Shown here in pieces: positions 11,261 to 23,381 of a stretch of 64,000 bases of DNA. How positions within the stretch are numbered: the stretch's first letter is position 1; each line of letters starts with the position of its first letter. Source of the DNA: Micractinium sp. NFX-FRZ (Eukaryota > Chlorophyta > Trebouxiophyceae > Chlorellales > Chlorellaceae); NCBI GenBank assembly GCA_029339195.1, contig JAPTJF010000056.1:1-64000 (forward strand), written 5' to 3'. A model generated the notes under the pieces. That model worked only from the letters and a program-made list of their open reading frames with translations, ran no database searches and was not told the origin of the DNA. The position numbers were made by a program, and so were the translations under genes.

Positions 11261-14200
11261 TCACTCGCTCGGAACGAAGCAGCCGTGGAAGCCGTTTGGC
11301 AGGGCGTAGGGCACCACGGCGCGCGCCACCTCGCGCCAGGTGCGCGCGTCCAGCACGACCAGCGCGCTGCGCCCGTCTGCCTGCATCACCGTGCACATCA
11401 CCACGCCGTCGTCCTCCGCCTTGGCACCCGGGCGGGGGGCAAAGACGGGCTCCCAGGCCGCGCCGCCGGGCTCGTGCCACACGCTGAAGGGGGGCCGGGT
11501 GAGCGGGCGGGGCGGGGGTGTAAAGAGGTGCGCAGGGAGCAGGGATGGGGAGGGCGAGGGAAGGGAAGGGGGAGGCAAGGCTAGACGGGGCAGGCACTGC
11601 CCTGGCAGGCACCTGCTGTCCCCTTGTAAGCGGTAGCCGTGCATCACTACGGCAGGGAGCAGACCACATCGGCACTGACATCACACATGCCGTCAGCCCC
11701 TTGTTCCCCCAACCCAACAATGGCGCCTGCTCAGTGAACAAGGCTTCGCCTTGCTGCACTGCACCCCTGCAAGATACCCGCTCCCCTCCCTGGCTGTGCC
11801 ACCCTGCCCTCAACTCACTTGACCTCTCCGGTGTGTGTATCCATCTTGCAGAGGGCGTTCCAGCAGTTGGTGGGGCGCTCAGCGCAGGCGCCGTACACAT
11901 ACCTGCCAAGGGAAGGGGAGGGCAGGGAAAAGGGCAGGGGCAGGGTGGGGCATGGCAAGGCGGGCAGGTTGGGGGAACAGCCAGGGCAGAGAATGCACAG
12001 CACAGCACAGTACAGGAACACGCCCGGCAGGCATGGCGCTGCTGCCCCCACTCCTGGCACCAAAAAGAGGCCCTCTGCCTCGCCCCCTCTGCGGCCACTC
12101 GGCACGCGACAGGTGCCGCCGCACCTGTAGGGCCGGCAGCGGTTGTTGGGGTTGATGGAGGGCAGCTCAAAGGAGTGGCCGTGCAGGGCGTCGGGCACCA
12201 GCGGCTGCAGCAGCGGCTCGTCCTGACCCAGCATGGAGCCTGCAACGGGGGCAGGCCAGGGCAAGTCGTATGCTGTGTGAGGTACTGTGCGAGGTGCAGG
12301 TGGTGAGACTGGCGGGCTGCCCTGGTGCAGGTGCGGGCTGGCCGGCGCCAACTGTCAGCAGCGGGGTGGAAAGCAGGCAGATGGGGAGCTGCAAGCATGC
12401 AGGAAGCCAGCGGATGGGAGAGAGGGCACAGGCAGGCGGGCAGGCAGGCGGGCAGGCAGGTGAGCGGGCTGGCCGGGAGGGCGCTGCACCCACCGTCTGG
12501 CTTGGAGAGGTCGATTGTGAGGCGGCGCAGCACGGACTCCCCCACCTGCCTGCCCTCGGGGCCAGACCGCACTGCAGGTGTTGGTTGGTAACAGCCGGGG
12601 GCAGCATCAGAAGAGGTTAAGTCTTGCTCTAGTGGGAGGGCGCGAGCCGCAGGCAGGCAAGCAGGCCTACCCCGGCCCACCACACCTAATCTGTCTCCAG
12701 GCTGTGGCAGCTCAGCCGCCCGTGATCATGCCCCCCGCCGAACTTCCCCCGCCACCCCAAGGGTCTTCACCCACCCACCCACCCACCTGTGTCCAGGTTC
12801 CAGTGGCTGAGCAGGCCCGGGTTGTCGGTGACGGCTGCATCCAGGTGCAGGTAGCGGCCGTCCGAGGACTCGAATGCGTTCACCCAGTGGGTGGCCAGGA
12901 AGGCGGGGGCGCGGTACGACTTGACCTGAGGGGCAGGAGGGAGGGGAGGAAGATGAGGGAGGGACTGTGGGTGGGCAGGTAACAGGATGGGGTGGCAGAG
13001 GGGCTGGAACGGCCGGCTGGCTGGGTAACGTCGGGCAGCAAGCTGGCTGTCCGGGGTTGGCCCAAAATCAGAGAGCAGGGCAGCATGCAGCAAGAGTGCC
13101 GTCCCAAGTCGCTGTTCTGTTCATAAAAGGCAGCCCTGGCGGGGCGCGCACCTCCCCTCCCAGCAGCGGCACCACGTGCAGCAGGCTGCCGCACTCGGGG
13201 CGCCAGTCAAATGCCATGTACTGGGCGGCCTGCAATGGAAGGAGTGGAGCAGGGCGCGTGTCACGTGGGTGGGTGGTTGGCGGAGGAGAGGGTGCCAGGT
13301 GAGTGAGCTGGGTGCGAGGCAAAGGACCCATCAGCCTGTAGCGGGGGTGCCAATGGGCAGAAGCGGCGGTGGGGGGAAGCGGGGGTGACATGACAGCGTG
13401 TGTGACAGACAGGACCAGCTGCAGGCAGGGCCCAACCAGCTTCGCATTGAGCTGTCAACTTTGATTGAGCACACTCCATTCGCTGGCCACTACGAGGCCT
13501 GGGTGCACCCCAACTCCCAGCACCCACAGCGCACAGCAGCACAGCGCACAGCAGCATTGCAGCCCCCAGCACAGAACGCCGCGCCCGCCCGCCTCACCTG
13601 CCCCAGCACCAGTGCGCGCACGCTGTAGAAGCAGGGGTTCTGGACCACCACAGCGTAGTGCTCAGACACGGGGATCTGCAGGGGGGGTCGAATTCACGTT
13701 CCTTGGTTGTACAGTGTTGTCAAGTGTGTGTGGTCCCGAGAAACGCGCGGCAACGGGTCGGCCTGGCCGCCGTCCGAGCCACCGCCGCAGCACCTCTTCC
13801 CCTTCCACTGCACTGCCTACGGCGCCACCAGGGGGCCTCTCATCCAGCCCCGCCCACCCCAGCCCAGCCCGCAAGCTGCCCCGCCCACCTCACCCTACTT
13901 GGCTCCAACTGCACCACGGCACCACGGCACCGACTACCCACCATGGCACGAGCACCAACATACACAGCACAGCACAGCACAGCACAGCACAGCACAGCAC
14001 CCACCTCGTGAATCCAGGTGGGTGTGGTGGGCCGCATGTAGCCCACGGAGGCAACCTTCTGCCGCCGGTCGCACTGCCAGGCGCTCTGGCGGAACACGGT
14101 GATCTCAGGCAGCGCCTGCGCGGGTGGGCGGGTGGGTGGGTAGGGTTTGAAGGGGCCACAGCGTGTGGGGTGAGGGATGTAAGGATATTAGCGACTTCGG

Positions 14201-17200
14201 CAGCAGGAAGACAGGGGTGGCATCCCACTCGGGAAGCGCCTGAGGGGCAGTGAAGGAGAGGTGGGTGCCTGTCCGGACGGGTGCGGCCAGCCATCAGCCC
14301 ATGCAACCTTCCATCGCGCTCAGCCCCCATCCTTCCTTCCTTTGTGTGTTTTCGCTCACCAGGTGCGAGGTGCCCTTGTCCAGCACGGGTGCAAAGTCTG
14401 CTGCCAGTCCGATGAAGTCGCCCCCCGGCAGCCGCTGCTGGTGCGCCGTCTTGATGATGCCGTGGATGCTGTCTCGGTAGTGCACCCGCCCCAGGGTCTC
14501 CAGCGTCTCTGCAAGCAAGCATGGTCCGCAAGAGAGGACAAAAGAGGATAAGTGTTGTTTGCAACAACGACTACACTAGACTAGCCTAGTTTGCAACAAA
14601 ACTTGCGTCAAGGTGCAGCCGCACAGGGTGTACACGGCAACAGCAGGAGGGGCAGAGAAGGTGAGTGCCTTGGGGTGCGGCAGCGGTCACGCAAGAGCCA
14701 CCCAGCCCCGGCAAGAGGCAGGCAAAGTGCCTGCTGGCCTTCCCCAAACTTCCGGCCTTGCCTGGGTGCACGCGATAGGTGCCCGACACCGTCTCTGTGT
14801 GCGCAATCAGCTCGTTGCCCTGTACAGTCAGCATGGGCCGGTGGCAGGCAGGGTGGGTGCAGCATGGTGGTCAGTCAGTAGGAGAGCAACTCCACGGAAG
14901 CACGAGTGCGCCACTCGGCCAGCCAGCCGCTGCCACCTTCAGCCAGGCAGCTCAGCAAGGCTGGCTGGCTGGCTGGAGGCACCCAATGCTTGCCAATTCC
15001 CTTCTCCCACCCCCGCCCTGTGCACAGACCTGTGGCAGGATTGAGACCACGGCGTTGTCTCCCAGGTGCCAGCCGTACTGCAGCGCGCTCAGCGCTGCAC
15101 AGCAGGAGGCGGGGGAGGGGCAGTCAGGGGATGGCAGTCAAGGAGCAGTCAAGACCCACGAAGCAGGAGGAGGCTTGCTGCAGCAGGTTGGACAAAGTGC
15201 TAGGAGACAAGGCGCTGGTCCATGCAGCTTCAAAAGGCTGCTGCGGCCGCTGGAGGAAGCATGCAGTGCCATGCTGTGCTGCGCTGCACAGTCTCGCCCA
15301 GCGTGCGCTCACCAATGCCGCCTGCATAGGCCAGCCCCCGCAGCCCCGCCCCGACCTTCTCATCCCGCTTGTGGGCCATCTTCCACTTGATGCTGCCTGC
15401 AAGCGTGGGCGGGCCCCAGGGAATGGGGCAGTCAGAGAAGCGGGTGCACGGGGCAGGCAAGGAGACTGCTCAGCAGGGGCAGGCGGGGCACCGGTCGCTG
15501 GCTTCCGCAGCGTGCGTTGGGCCTCCAGTGTCCTCCCCTTCACAGCCAGCAGCAAATCTGGCCTTGCCAGCCAGTGACCGGCGCACACTCGCACGCAGGT
15601 GGGCTTCCCATGCTGCTTTCCCCGATTACTGCCCCTCGAGCCTGCCTGCCCGCCTCCGGCCCCGCGCCTGCTCCTTCTTACTCACCCTGCGCCTTCACCG
15701 CCTTGTAGTAGGTCGACTCTAGGAAGCGGTGGGACAGCACCACCTCGTTGCTGCCGCCATCCAGCCTGTGCAGAGGAGGGAGGAGAGATTTTAGTGAGAG
15801 GCATGAAGCGAAGCGGCAGGGAGCAAGCGAAGCGGAAATCACGTCAGGGAGGGCTGAGGGGGCAGGTGCAGGGCAACGGCGGGATTGGTTAGTACGTAGT
15901 CTTGTGACGTCTCGGCCCGTTCTGCACGCACAGAGCGCCACGTCAGCATGGCCAACTCCAGGGCGCAGGCGCCGAGGCCACGTTTGGAGCGCTGGCGCCT
16001 TGTGGTCGTCCCTGAGTCATGGGCTCGAATCCTGCCGATGGCACCTGTCAAGCTCTCAGTAACTTGAACGACAGTAGGACGTTCTAGTAGTGTCTCAACC
16101 TCTCACACACACGAAATCGAGGATAAGGTGGGGTGGGGGAGCCGTGCCATACCAGCACCACCGCCCCTGAGCTGTGCCTTGCACCGTTTCGCCGCCCAGT
16201 GCAACGGATGCTCTCCTTGGGGCGCTGCCTCCTCACCGTCCAAGACTCTTTCATCGTTTCTGCACGTCCCTCAAAGCTCGTACCGCTGCTCAAGCAATAC
16301 TAGTAGAGATGGGGTGAGGGCGCACAACGAGTACGTTGTGCGCTGCACAGCAAACAGCATGCAGTGCTTCGGCAGCAGTGCCAGAACCGCCCGCCGTTTC
16401 TCGCAGCTCGGCAGCAGCCCAGCGCGCCACGTGCGCGCTGATGCCGCCACGTTCATGCCGTTCCGCGAGCACTTCAAACTAAAGGTGCTGGCAGAAGGGC
16501 AGGATAAGTGTGTCCCTTAGATTCGCCTTGCACCGTCGGTCCTCTGTGGTGGGTGCTCTCGACACGGAGGGGTGCTGGGTGGGGTGGGTGAGCCCTCCCC
16601 CCACCCCACCCCACAAGCCTCTCAAAGTAGCAGTGCCTAACTTAGTCTACGTACCACACTAGTTTCTGGTCAATGGCCTGGTGGTGTGCAGCGCCTGCAG
16701 ACATTCATTGCCCAGCTGCACCCCAAGAGAAAGCGAGGCACTCGAGGCACCCACCTGAAGCGGACCAGCATGGCGCAGCCGTCAAACACGGCGTGTGCCC
16801 CCTCAAACTTGCCTGCAGGGGCAGGGGCACAGCTCAGGCGTTTGCATCTCGCAAGCAGCTTGCAACCCTGCTAGCTAGCATTGCTGTGTGGGCAGCGGCG
16901 GCATGCACTGGTGTGCCTCCTTACCTCCCAGCCTGCGGCGCAGCCCAGCCCAATCGTCTCCCCTCCCCTCCCACCCACCCACCCACCTGGCCCATTCCGA
17001 TAGAAGCTGCCCTGCAGCCAGGCTGGCAGCTTGCCTATCACCCGCGTGTGCAGCCCGTCCACCTGCAGAACAGAGGCAAGCCGATGGGGCGGCGTGCGGC
17101 GACGAAGTGTCGCCAGGGAATGTGCTGACTGGGCGGGCAGCTTCCGTCCGCTGCCAGCCGGTGCGTACGGCGGAACGCGTGCAGGGCAACCCTGCTAAAC

Positions 17201-17695
17201 GATCAGGCAGCAAACACAGCAACCGGTCACCAATCAAGAGAAAGCCATCCTAACTCAAAACAAGGCTGACTGGCCATGTCTCACCCTGTCGACCGCCACA
17301 TCCGAGTAGAGGCCTTGCCGCGCCGCCGCAGACGGCCAGGAGGGTGGGTCGGTCCCCAACCGCCGCCCAGCTAGGCCCTGATCAGCATGCTGCGAGTCTG
17401 CTTTCTGGCTGGGGGTTTGGGGTGAGGGGCTGCGGGGAAAGGGGACTATGTTGGGCGCGATGGCTGCTGGGGCGGCGGCGTAGTGCCCGCCGCTGGCGGG
17501 GGAGGTGTTAGCGCCGGCGCCAAGCACAACGGGGGCTGCTTCCTCCGCTCCGGCGCTCGCCCTTGCTGCGCAGATCAGCGAGAGAGGCCGCCCGCCGCGC
17601 GTCCGTGAACCTAGAGGACTCCTCCGAGCAGAAGGTGTGAGCGCGGGCCGACAGAATGCCCGCTGCTGGGCCCGGAAGGACACGCTCGTCCGCAT
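11261..17695 (-). CDS. CCD8-like carotenoid cleavage dioxygenase A
   Basis: Sixteen exons join in phase to 628 residues: 17285-17695, 16987-17062, 16755-16812, 15686-15765, 15313-15396, 15030-15094, 14762-14819, 14360-14508, 14005-14115, 13598-13675, 13152-13229, 12787-12925, 12494-12571, 12125-12239, 11819-11902, 11261-11483. The RPE65/carotenoid oxygenase fold is recognisable from FYRNGPG and HAVFDG to the C-terminal GFHGCFVPSE. The four Fe(II) histidines are present in WIHEIPVSEHY, LLHVVPL, ATHWVNAFES and GFHGCF. Similarity is closest to plant CCD8 (carlactone synthase): PETLETLGRVHYRD, RPYRYVYGACAERP, and WHEPGGAAWEPVFAPRPGAK followed by EDDGVV. The 137-residue first exon is probably a plastid transit peptide. 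The intron after HP has a GC donor (14761-14760), confirmed by the PETLETLG join. Substrate is not shown by sequence. It lies downstream of paralogue B in the same orientation. Confidence 0.9.
13962..14001. repeat. pentanucleotide CACAG microsatellite
   Basis: About eight copies of acagc/cacag in the intron between exons 9 and 10 of CCD8-like gene A, ending close to the exon 9 donor. Shorter arrays of the same unit occur at 19643-19661 and 43186-43208. Confidence 0.85.
14555..14600. repeat. small AT-richer repeat island in an intron
   Basis: The string tttgcaacaa occurs twice, flanking an inverted ctag-rich segment. It lies in the intron between exons 7 and 8 of CCD8-like gene A and is clearly less GC-rich than its neighbours. 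Confidence 0.6.
15766..16754. other. unusually long intron (989 bp) of CCD8-like gene A
   Basis: This intron between exons 3 and 4 is several times longer than the others in the gene (mostly 100-400 bp). It is less GC-rich, contains a perfect hairpin at 16320-16343, and carries a 130-codon open frame on the opposite strand (16128-16520) without recognisable features. It may be an inserted element that has decayed. Confidence 0.55.
16320..16343. repeat. perfect inverted repeat, 10-bp arms with 4-bp loop
   Basis: gcgcacaacg, agta, cgttgtgcgc. It lies in the long intron of CCD8-like gene A and would form a stable hairpin in the transcript. Confidence 0.85.
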
Positions 17696-18069
17696 GGCTT
17701 GACATGTAAGAAGGGTTCGTGAGAATAGTGAGGAGGACTCGAACCGGCAGCCGAATCTTCCGACACGCTGACATGGCAACTGGTGGGCGGCTGCCGCCGC
17801 TGCCGCCTGCGCCCCCTCCTGCGCCCCTGTTCGTGCTGCGTAACTGTTGTTTCTACTGGTGGTGTTTCCTCTGGCGTGGGTGAATCGAGCTCATGAGAAC
17901 TGTGCACAATTCAAAGCAGACATTGAGGACGGGTAACAACTCAACAGGATTCGGAGCGGCAGTGGCGGCGGAGAGGCAGCAGCAGGGGTGTGACTGCAAG
18001 CACCAAAAGGAGCAGACTCAAGTTTCGGAGCCATAAAGAACTGGAGCCATACAAAGGAACCTATGACAA
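17696..18069. other. spacer between tandem CCD8-like genes
   Basis: 374 bp that must hold the 3' UTR of gene B and the promoter/5' UTR of gene A. I find no minus-strand TGTAA here, so gene B may use another signal or its transcript may extend into gene A. Confidence 0.5.
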
Positions 18070-21000
18070 TCACTCTTTCCTGATGAAACAGCCATGGAAG
18101 CCTACTGTGAGCTTGAACGGCAGCTCAGCGCGCGCCACCTCTTGCAGGCTCAGCCCATCCAGCACAGACAGAGCGGCAGTTCCGTCGGCCTGCACCAGCA
18201 CGATCAGCAGCACACCCTCGTCCTCTGCAGGGCGGGGAGGAGAAGGCAGGGCAGGGTGCAGCACCAGGTCAGGGCAGCAGGTAGGTGGGCGGGGAGCAGC
18301 AGGGAGCCCGCAGGGCTGGGTGCTCCCGGAACTGGCTTCGGCCCGCTCATACAATGGCGGCCTCGTGCTCTCACCCCCGCCGTCGGTCCAGCCCTGGCCT
18401 GCCCTCACCTGATGCTGCGTTGGGGGCGGGCACAAAGGCTGGCTCCCCCACCAGCGTGCCCGGTTCGTGCCACATCTGCGGCGGATAGCAAGAGGGCAGC
18501 AGAGAGAGTTGTGACAGCAGGTACGGCAGCAGGTACGGCGGCAGGTATGGCGGCAATGTGCAGCAGAAGAGGGAGGCCAGCAGGGGGAGGCCAGCAGCAG
18601 CCAGGCGCAGTAGCGTGGCATTCAAACGCAGGTATTCACTTCAAGCATGAAGTGATTCACCTGCACCGTCTTCTGCTGCGTGTCAAACTTGCCCACCGCG
18701 TTGTGCGCGTTGGTGGGCCGCACAGAGCAGGCGGTCCACACGTACCTGTACACGGCAGTACAACACACAATGATTTGCATGAGCGGTCGGTGTGTGGGTT
18801 CTGTGCAGTTTGCATTGAAAACAGGTTCAGCAAACAGGTGGAGGCGGTAGTGGTTCAGGCGGGACTGCCCTGGCGAAGCGCAGCGCGGCAAGCATGCTGG
18901 GCTGTCGCCTGCTGCAAGACAGCATGCTGCGCAGGAGGGGCTCAGCACATGCCCAGCTGCCGCCCAGCCCGCCTTGCCTGTGTGGCTGGCCGCGCAGCAG
19001 CGGGGAGACTTTGGGGAAGTCGAAAGGCGGGCTGGCAGTGGCCTCATCTGCCACCAGCGACTCCCAAGGGGGCAGCTCCGAGCCTGGACGAGGCCCCGGT
19101 GGCAACAGGAGGGCAGGTGGGGAGGGCAGAGCACAGAATTGGCGACAGACGGAGAAGCCAGGGTGGGTGCAAGCGCGTGCCAAGGTTTGGCGCCCCCTGG
19201 CACGCGTGCTCTGTGGGGTGCCGTGCAGCGCGCCTTCCTGGTCTGCTTGCCGTCTTAACCTTGCTCAGCTGCCCATACCCCTAGAAGCTGTCTCCCCAGG
19301 TGCACATGTTACACAGAGGTGCAACAAGCAAGCAAGCAGTGGCCTGCCTCACCGTTTGGCGCGTCCAGGTCGATGGTCAGGCGGCGCAGGTAGGCCTGCC
19401 CCGGGCGCACGCCCGGCACGTAGTCGGCGCGCAGCGGCTGCAGGTAGAGGTCGTTGACGATCTTGGGGTCGTCGTACATGCAGGCGTCCAGGTGCAGGAA
19501 CCTGGGCCGGGAGAAGAGAGGGGGGGGAGGGAGGGAGGGAGGTAAGGGGGGTGGACGACCACCTATGGGGGTGGTGGAGGATGACTCGGTGTGCACACAC
19601 ACGCTCCCAAACCCTTCCCGATTCCATGCAGTCCCTCCCCTGCACAGCACAGCACAGCACCGCGCCGCACCTGCCATCGGGGGAGTTGAATGCGTTGGCC
19701 CAGTGAAAGACAAAGAAGGGGGGCGCGCGGAAGCTCTTGAGGGCGCCGCTGCGCAGGTCCACGCAGTGCAGGGTGGAGCCGTCCTGGGGGGCCCAGTCCA
19801 TGAAGATGTAGTCTGCACAGCGGGGGGCGGGGGCGGTGGTTTTGCGGGGCAGATGTTGGGGCTGTGAAGGGCGCACAGCAGGCAGGGCGGCCAGAGGGGC
19901 CCAGCCCATGAAGATGTGTGCACAGCGGGGGGGCATTGCAGGGTGTGGGGCAGGGGATGTGGCGAGGTGATGGGGAAGAGGTGTGATGGGAGCGGTGCAG
20001 GGATTGCGAGTTGGGGCGGCGAAACAGGGAGCAGGCACTGCGTGCTGAGGGGCCCAGTACAGTTTCAATGGCTGAACTCGGGCCCCACCCAACCTGTAGC
20101 CAGCCATGAGCGTGTGATGCCACCACTACGGGGCGGTACGTTGTAGCAGCGGCGCTCCCACTCACCGGACCTGCCTCCCACCATGAGCGTGCCCACATCA
20201 AAGTACAGCGGCATCTCGGGCAGCACAGCGTGGGTGGCAGTCGCCGGGAAGTCGTGGATCCAGGCTGGCGCCAGCGGGCGGCGGTGCGGCACGGTGGCGA
20301 TGAGCTCGCGCCGGTCAAAGGCGCCCGCTGGGTGGCGGTACACCTTGAGGCCCACGCCGACCTGCCGAGGAGGAGGGAGGGAGGATGGATGAGGGGGCAG
20401 GGGTGGGGTGGTGGGGCAGGGGAAGGACGTGGTTTGCCTGCCATGTTGCTGCTTTTCGTGCTCGGACTGAGGTGGCGCCCTGAGCGCAGCAAACCCCGCG
20501 TACCCACGAATCCAGGGTCAGCCAGACAGTCAACCCCTGCACTTCCGCGCCACACCAACTTCCACCCAACCAAGCACTTCTTCCCGCCAGCCAGCCAGCA
20601 AGCCCAAGCCTGCCCAAAGCCCACCCACCGAGAGCCCCCCACCGTGGGCACCAACCAGGTTGACACTGCCTCTGTTTCCGACAACCAGCTATCGGGACTG
20701 TCGCCCGGCCACACAACCTAACTCTTCACCCCACCCCACCCCACCCCGCCCCACCCCGCCCCACCGTAGACACCAGGTTGATGAGGTCGCCATTGGGCAT
20801 GGGCTGCGGGTGCGCTGTGGTCAGGTCGCCGCTGATCTTGTCCTGGTACTTCACCTGCGGGCACAGCAGGGCGGTGGGCGGCAAGACGCAAGTGAGCTAG
20901 CAAGCGGTTGTCTTGGGGAGTGCTGGATGTGACCAACAGAGCTGCCCCAGCCCCGCCCCAGCGGGCGCCACCCCGCCCGTTCACAGCAAACACTTACGTC

Positions 21001-22839
21001 CAGGCGCATACGCCACCCCCTTTCACATGGCCCTCACAGCAAAAGCCACGCGCGCACCTGGCCCAGCGTGCGCAGCGTGGCGGGGTCCACCCGGAACGTG
21101 CCCTGCACCGTCTCAGTCATCGCCACGGCGGTGCCGTCCTGCAGCACAGTTGCGGGGCATTTGAGGGTGAGCGAGCGGTTGACCGACAGCCCCTTCAGGC
21201 GCGCCTGCTCTACTTGGCAGCATGCCTGCTGGCAACCGAGGGCACGCAGGCAGCCCTGTGCCGACGCCTCCTCAATCCCACGCACACAAACCCCTCGCTG
21301 CCTCACGCAGGCACACCCGTCCATCCATGCATTGCTCACCTGCAGAGGCACGACGTTGACCGACGCGTTGTCTGTCACGCCCTGCGACAGCCCCATCGTG
21401 CCCAGCACAGTGTTGGCAATGTCCGCCAGCTGGGCCCACAGGCTCTCATACTTGGGGGCTGCAGCTCAGCGGCGGGGGGGGATGCAGGTGTGGCACGGCA
21501 TGGGGCGGCAGCTCTGGGGCAGGGCGGGCACACAGCGGCTCAAGAGCGCCGCCAGTCAAGCCACGCAAGCCACAAACTGCAAGCTGCAAGCGGTCCGCCT
21601 GCGGCACAGACAGGAAGCCTGCAGGCCAGCACCACTTCCAAACTCGTGCTGCTTGGGCATGACGCAACAAGCAACACACGCCGGTTGATTGACCGACTGA
21701 CAGCACGCCGGCGGCGCCCCTCACCCGTGGAGAACTCGCGCCACCGCATCTTCCCCGTGGCTGCGTAATGCTTCCACGCCTCGGTCTCCACAAACCTGGG
21801 AGGCGTGGGGGGAGGGGGGAGCAGGCAGCTGGGTGGGCATGTGCAGGAGCCGTGCGCAGGGGCGCAGCAGGTTCCATGTGCTGCAGGGTGCGCATGTGGG
21901 CATGCAAGCTCATCAATTGGCCCACTCGGCAGCGTTCCCCTCTCATGCCTATGCATGCTACCAGAGCCCACACCACCCACCCATCCACACACGTACCCTC
22001 CCGCCCACCCACCCATGCTGTCCACCCACCCAGGAGCCCTTCAGCAAGCGGTATAAAAGATGGCGTAACAGAGGTCACTCACCTGCGTCGTACTGGTCCG
22101 TCTTGCTCATCTTGTTGGACCCGCGGTCCTTGAAGGACAGCCAGGGCAGGCCGCTGCCACCAGCACCCACCCCACCGGCACTGCCCGCCGCTGCACCCTC
22201 CCTCCCTCCTGCCGCCCAGCACCCACCTGTGCGACCCTGTGACCGTGTTGTCTGCCCCGTTGATCTCGAACTTGCTGAGCAGGCCGTACCCGTCAAACAT
22301 GTGGTCCTGCGAGCACGGGTGCCACGAATGAGGGGCAGGCAAAAGGGTAGGTGGGTGGGCAGGTGCGCGGCGGTTGGTCCTATGCATGCACATCCAGCGC
22401 CCGCTCAGCGCACACAAGGCCTGCTGCACAAGTGTGACGCGCCCCGCCCGGCCGCCGGCCTCCCAAACCCACACACCATGGCTAGCAAGTCGCCAGGTCC
22501 GTTGCGGATGTATGTGCCGTTGAGCCAGGCTGGTAGGCGGCCCGTCACACGAGCCGGCACATCGGTGGCGGGCGCGCGTGCCGTGGCGCTGTAAGCAGCA
22601 GCCCGGGCCGCGGCAGATGGCCAGGACGACGGCGCCTCGGCTGCTGAGGCATCCCTGCCGCTGGTGCTGGGTGCTGCATCCAGCTCTGGGGCTGCGCTGC
22701 ACCGTGCACCAGAGCGGCGTGCAGTGCGTGCCGACGAGCGGAGCGGCGGCACTGCCGCAGGCCGTGCGCTGGGCCACGCCGCTGCCTTGGCGCCCAGTGG
22801 CGGGGCGTTGCTGCCCGCCATGAGGCAGCAGGTGGTCAT
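18070..22839 (-). CDS. CCD8-like carotenoid cleavage dioxygenase B
   Basis: Thirteen exons give 567 residues: 22477-22839, 22227-22306, 21725-21795, 21340-21458, 21058-21138, 20765-20854, 20166-20361, 19671-19812, 19353-19501, 18978-19083, 18661-18745, 18409-18475, 18070-18224. A Ser/Ala/Arg-rich plastid-type leader precedes TYIRNGPGDLLAM and DHMFDGYGLLSKF. The iron-binding histidines sit in WIHDFPATATHAV, TLHCVDL, FVFHWANAF and GFHGCFIRKE. CCD8-type landmarks include VTDNASVNVV, AMTETVQGTFRVD, VLPEMPLYFDVGTLM and RYVWTACSVRPTNAHNAVGK. The intron joining GQPHR to YVWTAC has a GC donor (18977-18976), while paralogue A uses GT at the equivalent place. Alternative start at the Met five codons later. 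The two genes share orientation and several intron positions, so they look like an old tandem duplication; one may differ in substrate. Confidence 0.9.
20726..20766. repeat. CCCAC/CCCGC array at a splice donor
   Basis: A run of ccccacccc units directly after the exon 6 donor of CCD8-like gene B; on the transcribed strand it is a series of GGGG tracts beginning with the donor GTGGGG, so the donor itself could be held in a quadruplex. Confidence 0.7.
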
Positions 22840-23381
22840 GGGAACTCTCAGACTGGGTGTGCAGAGGCGGCGAAAGGCCCGACGAGCCGAAAAGTCGCGA
22901 GCCGGCGGGTGCGGGCTTTGGCAAAGCAAGTTGACACCTTTCGGAATCTTTGGACGTACGCAGTCGATCGAAGCCTGTCAAAATCAGCGCCAGAGTCCAT
23001 CCGAGCGCGGCAAGGCGCGCCTGCTGCGTGACCAGGCTACGAAAAGTCAGGCCTTGCGGGCATCAGGCGAGGCGTGCATCAATTCGGCGAGGTTTCCAGG
23101 GTGTCGATGTCTGGCCAAGACTGTCAAGAGCCCTGTGTAGCGCCCCCAACCTAAGCACACACTCGCGCGCTGGCGGGCGCGCCGCTGATCGGTCGGCTCC
23201 CTCAGGTGGGCCGTGAGACGTCTTAGAGTGGCCATGATATGTCTGATCGCCACCAACAATTCGCCCGCTTAGGCATGTGGGCCCACCGGCACACCAATCC
23301 ACCAATCGAGCCCCCTGCCCCACCCGCTGTCCTACCGCCCCGTCTTCAGGCCCCTGAGGCTCCAATTGGCGATAGGAAGCA
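22840..23381. other. divergent promoter region, CCD8-like B and Aurora-like kinase
   Basis: 542 bp between opposite start codons. Less GC-rich than the coding parts; no clear core promoter element, repeat or conserved frame seen. Confidence 0.5.

Noticed and set aside
16128..16520. 130-codon plus-strand open frame inside an intron of CCD8-like gene A
   Set aside because: No recognisable feature, no splice or promoter evidence, and it is antisense to the intron. It is noted only as part of the odd intron.
22083..22145. Possible extra exon of CCD8-like gene B reading LPWLSFKDRGSNKMSKTDQY
   Set aside because: It has a good donor and looks protein-like, but inserting it breaks the phase between exons 2 and 3, which join to the conserved GSHRFVETEAWKHY. 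It could be an alternative exon or scar.
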